In this document: positions 15,244-18,322 of the stretch, one piece after another
Position numbering within the stretch: the first letter of the stretch is position 1
Layout of the letters: the number at the start of each line of letters is the position of its first letter
NCBI GenBank assembly: GCA_018398765.1
Contig: JAHBMJ010000421.1
Coordinates: forward strand, 6,712-25,033
Reading direction: 5' to 3'
DNA: 18,322 bases
Origin: Chromera velia
Lineage: Eukaryota > Sar > Chromeraceae
Made by a program: the position numbers and the translations under genes
The notes under the pieces: generated by a model
Told to the model about the DNA's origin: nothing
Seen by the model: only the letters and a program-made list of their open reading frames with translations
Databases searched by the model: none

Positions 15244-15327
15244 AATCAAAACGGCGCAATGCGTGCGCGAATCATTTTATTTCTGCACGTTTGCAAATAT
15301 TCGCGCGCGCATTGCGCCGTTCTGATT
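15244..15327. repeat. 29-bp inverted repeat with 26-nt loop
   Basis: Left arm 15244-15272 and right arm 15299-15327 pair at 27 of 29 positions. The arms are GC-rich (containing ACGGCGCAATGCG) in an AT-rich setting. It could form a cruciform or RNA hairpin, or be a remnant of a small transposable element. Confidence 0.92.
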
Positions 15328-17429
15328 GACCATGCCTAATATCTTAAATTAAAAAAAAAAAATGATTTACTATTCAGTGACCATGCAATTAACAATGAAA
15401 GACGTTATTCGGTTTAGTTTAGATTTTATAGAAATTTAGCGCTAAGTTTAGCGTTAATTTCGCCGTTCAAACTTATATATCTTATAAATTTACTGTCAGT
15501 CGCCGTAAGTGTCTTTTAGTGTCTTTTGGTCACTGCCTAAACATGCTGTGGCAATACTCTATAATACCCCCCGCACTGGTGAAAGAATACTTCAGAAACT
15601 AGCTTAGAAAACTTTTCACAATGACTCCCCATGGTTGCTTAAATTCTCGGTTTTCTCTCCATTCTTATACAGTAAACTGAAGCTTTACAAATTCTAGCAA
15701 ATTTATATAAATCCACTAGGTCTGGTGTTGGTTTATGTTAGTCCTAGCTACGATTTAGTACATCTTTTTTCATAACACTTAATAATACTGCCATTGCTTC
15801 CTTTGCTAAGGTCAGCTAAGGTAACCTCCTTGAACCTAAGTGCCACTTGAAAAAATATTATCAAGATGATATAGAATGATCTCTATCTACGGCATCCCTT
15901 TTCAGGAGACCGTCCACGCTTGCGGCGTAGATGGTCAAAACACCGTTAAGATATGCGGCTTTAGCTTTTAATACACCCTAAATGATCCATACCTGCGGTA
16001 CAGACTTTCAAGCTTATCCAAAAATGTGGTTTAAACTTTTAAGTGGTAGTTAGGTTCAGGGAGGTCGCTAAGGTTAGCTAACGTTACGTCTGTCATGCAA
16101 CATAACAAAATTCATTTTTTTTTTTCAATATATTATATACACTGTGTAACACTCTACTTAATACTTCCTTCATTTCAGAATCTGCACCTCCTGCAGCTAA
16201 AGTCCTGCTTCAGAATGGTAGAAGACTATTTCCCTTCTTTGATTTTCCTGATCACAGTCGATCACCCTGATATCAAAAATTGCCTTTGACTATCCATATT
16301 AAAATTGTCTCTCTTTGCAAGTTGAAAAGAGATCTGGTCTCACTCTCGGTAGACTTTCGTCCACTACGGAGCTGTGGCTATCCACTGGGATACACTCCTC
16401 CGGAGTCAGTCCCATACCCCATATACATGTCTGCTCCTCCTTCTACTGGGGCAGTCTAGCAAAACTTCAGTTGTGCAGGATGTCAAATCTACTTCCCTGA
16501 CTATACCTCTCCCCCTCACCCCTGCCTCTACCATATGACAGTTCTATTTGACTATCACTGTCTTGAAGCCCACCCTGCTTCACAACCTGAAAGCCTGAAA
16601 CAGTTCTGTTATGCTCGAGGTCTCTCCCGCCTCTCGGAGTCCCCTCTCAGTCGTCTGTTGTGCACCATGTCTGGCCCCAGACAAACAATACGACTGAGTC
16701 TGGTGTTCCAACAGTCGCCACAGCACCGTAGAGCACCCCCACCCCCCTATCTATTACCACCCTTTCCTTTTCTCTTATATCTCTCTCTTCCCCTATCTCT
16801 TCCTTTCCCTTCCTCTCTTTTCTTTCTCTTCATCCTGCCCAAAGAAAACCAGACCTGCTGCTTGGTACCATTAATTGCAGTCCTAAGCCTGCCAGTAGTT
16901 CCTCCTTTCCCAACCCCCTCAGCATTGTCAGCGTCTCTCTCCTTGCATCTCATTCCCTCCCACCTCACCCATACCCTAACCATACCACTGATATGCCATG
17001 CTGACCACCGCTTTGTCAATCACGGCGGTCTGTAACCAGGAAAAAACTTCCTCTTTCGAACAGTGAAGGAGAAAACCTAGCTTTTCCTTCCCTTTTTCAG
17101 CTCTTCTCATGCATTCTCTATTTCTGTTTGGTCAGTTTTCCCGGCCCCTTCCTTCCTTTTCCCACCCTTTCTGACCAGAACAGGAGCCATGAAAGGTTTG
17201 ACAGTCATTTCCAGTCCGGTCTTTTGACATACCAGCCTGCTTGACTATCACAGCTGACCGAAAACTTCCGATTTGGCACCCGGAAGAAACAGTCGCCGAA
17301 TTCTTGGCGCTACACAGTAACTTGATGCCCCCCCGTTTCCCTGTCTCCCTGTATTTCTTCTTTCCCCCTCCCTTTGCAGCGCCTCAGGGGAAAACCTCCA
17401 GGAATATGGAGGGAAAAACCCCCGATTGA

Positions 17430-17436
17430 AGAAAAA

Positions 17437-17476
<40 letters not shown>

Positions 17477-17770
17477 AAAAAAGAAAGAAAGAAAGAAAGA
17501 AAGAAAGAAAAGAAAGAAAGAAAGAAAGAAAGAAAGAAGGAAAAAAAGAAAGAAAGAATTTTCAAAGAGGAAAGGGAGGAACGTAGGAAGGAAGGAAGGA
17601 AGGAAGGAAAGAAAGAAAAAAAGAAGAAAAGAAACAAAGAAAGAAAGGCAGACAGACACACAGACAAATAGTCTGAGAAAGAAAGAAAGAAAAAAATAAA
17701 TAAATAAATAAATAAAGAAAGAAAGGAAGGAAGGAAGGAAGGAAGGAAGAACAAACAAACAAACGAACAA

Positions 17771-17802
<32 letters not shown>

Positions 17803-17815
17803 AAAGAAAGAATAA
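17430..17815. repeat. Long polypurine tract (GAAA/GGAA arrays)
   Basis: Nearly 390 nt almost entirely purine on the plus strand: long GAAA arrays, GGAA blocks at about 17585-17608 and 17722-17749, a CAGA patch near 17648-17670, AAAT units at 17695-17716 and AACA units at 17750-17770. The long reading frames across it on both strands are low-complexity artefacts. Confidence 0.95.
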
Positions 17816-18191
17816 AGCCCTCCAGTGGTTCCTCCTTTTCTAACCCCCTCAGCATGTTAATGGTTCCCTCATTGCTTCTCATTCCCTCCCACCTCACCCA
17901 TATACTACGCATACCAGCTAACATGCTACACTGACTGCCCTTTTTTCAGTTACGGCGGTCTGCAGCCAGGAAAAAACTTCCTTTTTTGAGCAGTAGAGGA
18001 GAAAACCCAACTTTCCCTTCCCCTTTTCAGATCTTTCCACTCCCTATTTCCGTTTTGTCAGTGTCCTCCATTGAAAATTTCCTTCCCTATCTCATCCTTA
18101 CTGATTTGACCAGAACAAGAGCCAGGGAAGGTTTGACAATCATTTATAGCCCGGTCTTTTGATATACCAGTCTGCTTGACTATCACATACA

Positions 18192-18220
18192 GCCGATCGA
18201 AAACTTTCGTTTCGATCGGC
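18192..18220. repeat. Perfect 11-bp hairpin in repeat copy 2
   Basis: GCCGATCGAAA (18192-18202) and TTTCGATCGGC (18210-18220) with a 7-nt loop. The matching position in copy 1 (about 17252-17277) is only partly complementary. Confidence 0.9.
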
Positions 18221-18322
18221 ACCCGGAAGAAACAGTTACTGAACTTTTAGCGCTGTCTGGGGTCCTCCTATTTCCCTTACCCCCCCCTTTTCTTCTTTCA
18301 TCCCCTTCCCTCGCAGCGCCTC

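Larger units (their letters stand above)
14291..16883. other. Gene-free, mostly AT-rich region
   Basis: After the RING-Smr stop there is no credible coding sequence. From about 14720 to 16300 the DNA is AT-rich with frequent stops in all frames. It holds a strong inverted repeat (15244-15327), scattered ACGGCG/CGCCGT motifs, and paired GCTAAGGT motifs near 15805-15822 and 16067-16084. A frame at 16535-17035 is Pro/Leu/Ser-rich and looks like chance. Confidence 0.6.
16885..18322. repeat. Tandem duplication, period about 930 nt
   Basis: Copy 1 (16885-17385) and copy 2 (17815-18322, cut by the window end) align along their length with scattered differences and small indels. Shared anchors are CTCATTCCCTCCCACCTCAC, ACGGCGGTCTG, CCAGGAAAAAACTTCC, GACCAGAACA, CCGGTCTTTTGA, CTGCTTGACTATCACA, CACCCGGAAGAAACAG and GCAGCGCCTC. 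The polypurine tract lies between them. Unit function is unknown; it could be a satellite monomer or a fragment of a transposable element. Confidence 0.9.

Noticed and set aside
15885-15932. ATCTACG/CGTAGAT inverted repeat
   Set aside because: Only 7-bp arms with a 34-nt loop, which is easily expected by chance.
16535-17035. Plus-strand frame of 166 codons
   Set aside because: Pro/Leu/Ser-rich, no domain, and its 3' part lies in the tandem repeat, whose second copy does not keep the frame.
17248-17770. Long open frames on both strands across the purine tract
   Set aside because: Pure low-complexity translation (runs of Phe/Leu/Ser or Lys/Arg/Glu) caused by GAAA repeats lacking stops.
1-18322. 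tRNA genes, rRNA genes or CRISPR arrays
   Set aside because: I found no convincing T-arm/anticodon combination, no rRNA-like blocks, and no spaced identical repeats. The tandem arrays are simple microsatellites.

Overview
This window is nuclear DNA of a eukaryote. It has an intron-rich protein gene with GT-AG introns, abundant microsatellites in introns and flanks, long AT-rich intergenic stretches, and an assembly gap of 41 N between poly-C runs. The intron-rich gene encodes a bacterial/organellar-type DNA topoisomerase I with an N-terminal leader-like extension. That suggests a plastid-bearing protist, possibly an alga of the chromerid/alveolate kind, but the lineage cannot be proved from this sequence alone.

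Layout: 1-1892 holds no gene I can support (poly-G edge, pyrimidine-rich tetranucleotide repeats, then an AT-rich stretch). 1893-10431, minus strand, is a topoisomerase IA gene that I rebuilt as 12 exons and 1364 residues. Toprim, the catalytic tyrosine motif, one zinc finger and two C-terminal repeats all fall in one continuous frame. 10432-11125 is the short region between the two divergent genes; it contains a TATA-like stretch and the poly-C/N gap. 11126-14290, plus strand, is a large intronless-looking gene for a protein with Sel1/TPR-like helical repeats, a coiled coil, a C3HC4 RING finger and a C-terminal Smr domain. 14291-18322 is gene-free: an AT-rich block with a strong inverted repeat, then a ~930-nt tandem duplication that includes a long polypurine tract.

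The most interesting signal is in the RING-Smr gene. Its frame is broken at five places and stopped at a sixth. At every one of these places there is a pair of short direct repeats (4-8 nt). Deleting one repeat plus the sequence between them (34, 75, 29, 8, 11 and 11 nt) restores a single 998-residue frame, restores textbook RING spacing, and rejoins the two halves of the Smr domain. The rest of the ~3 kb carries no other stop. The two 11-nt cases cannot be explained by GT-AG introns. The candidates are DNA-level excision, unconventional RNA removal, translational bypassing, a young pseudogene, or assembly error; cDNA and raw reads would decide.

A second unusual signal is in the topoisomerase gene. 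Ten of its 11 inferred 5' splice sites read GTC (consensus GTCAGT) instead of the usual GTA/GTG, and several sit at the edge of tandem GTCA repeats.
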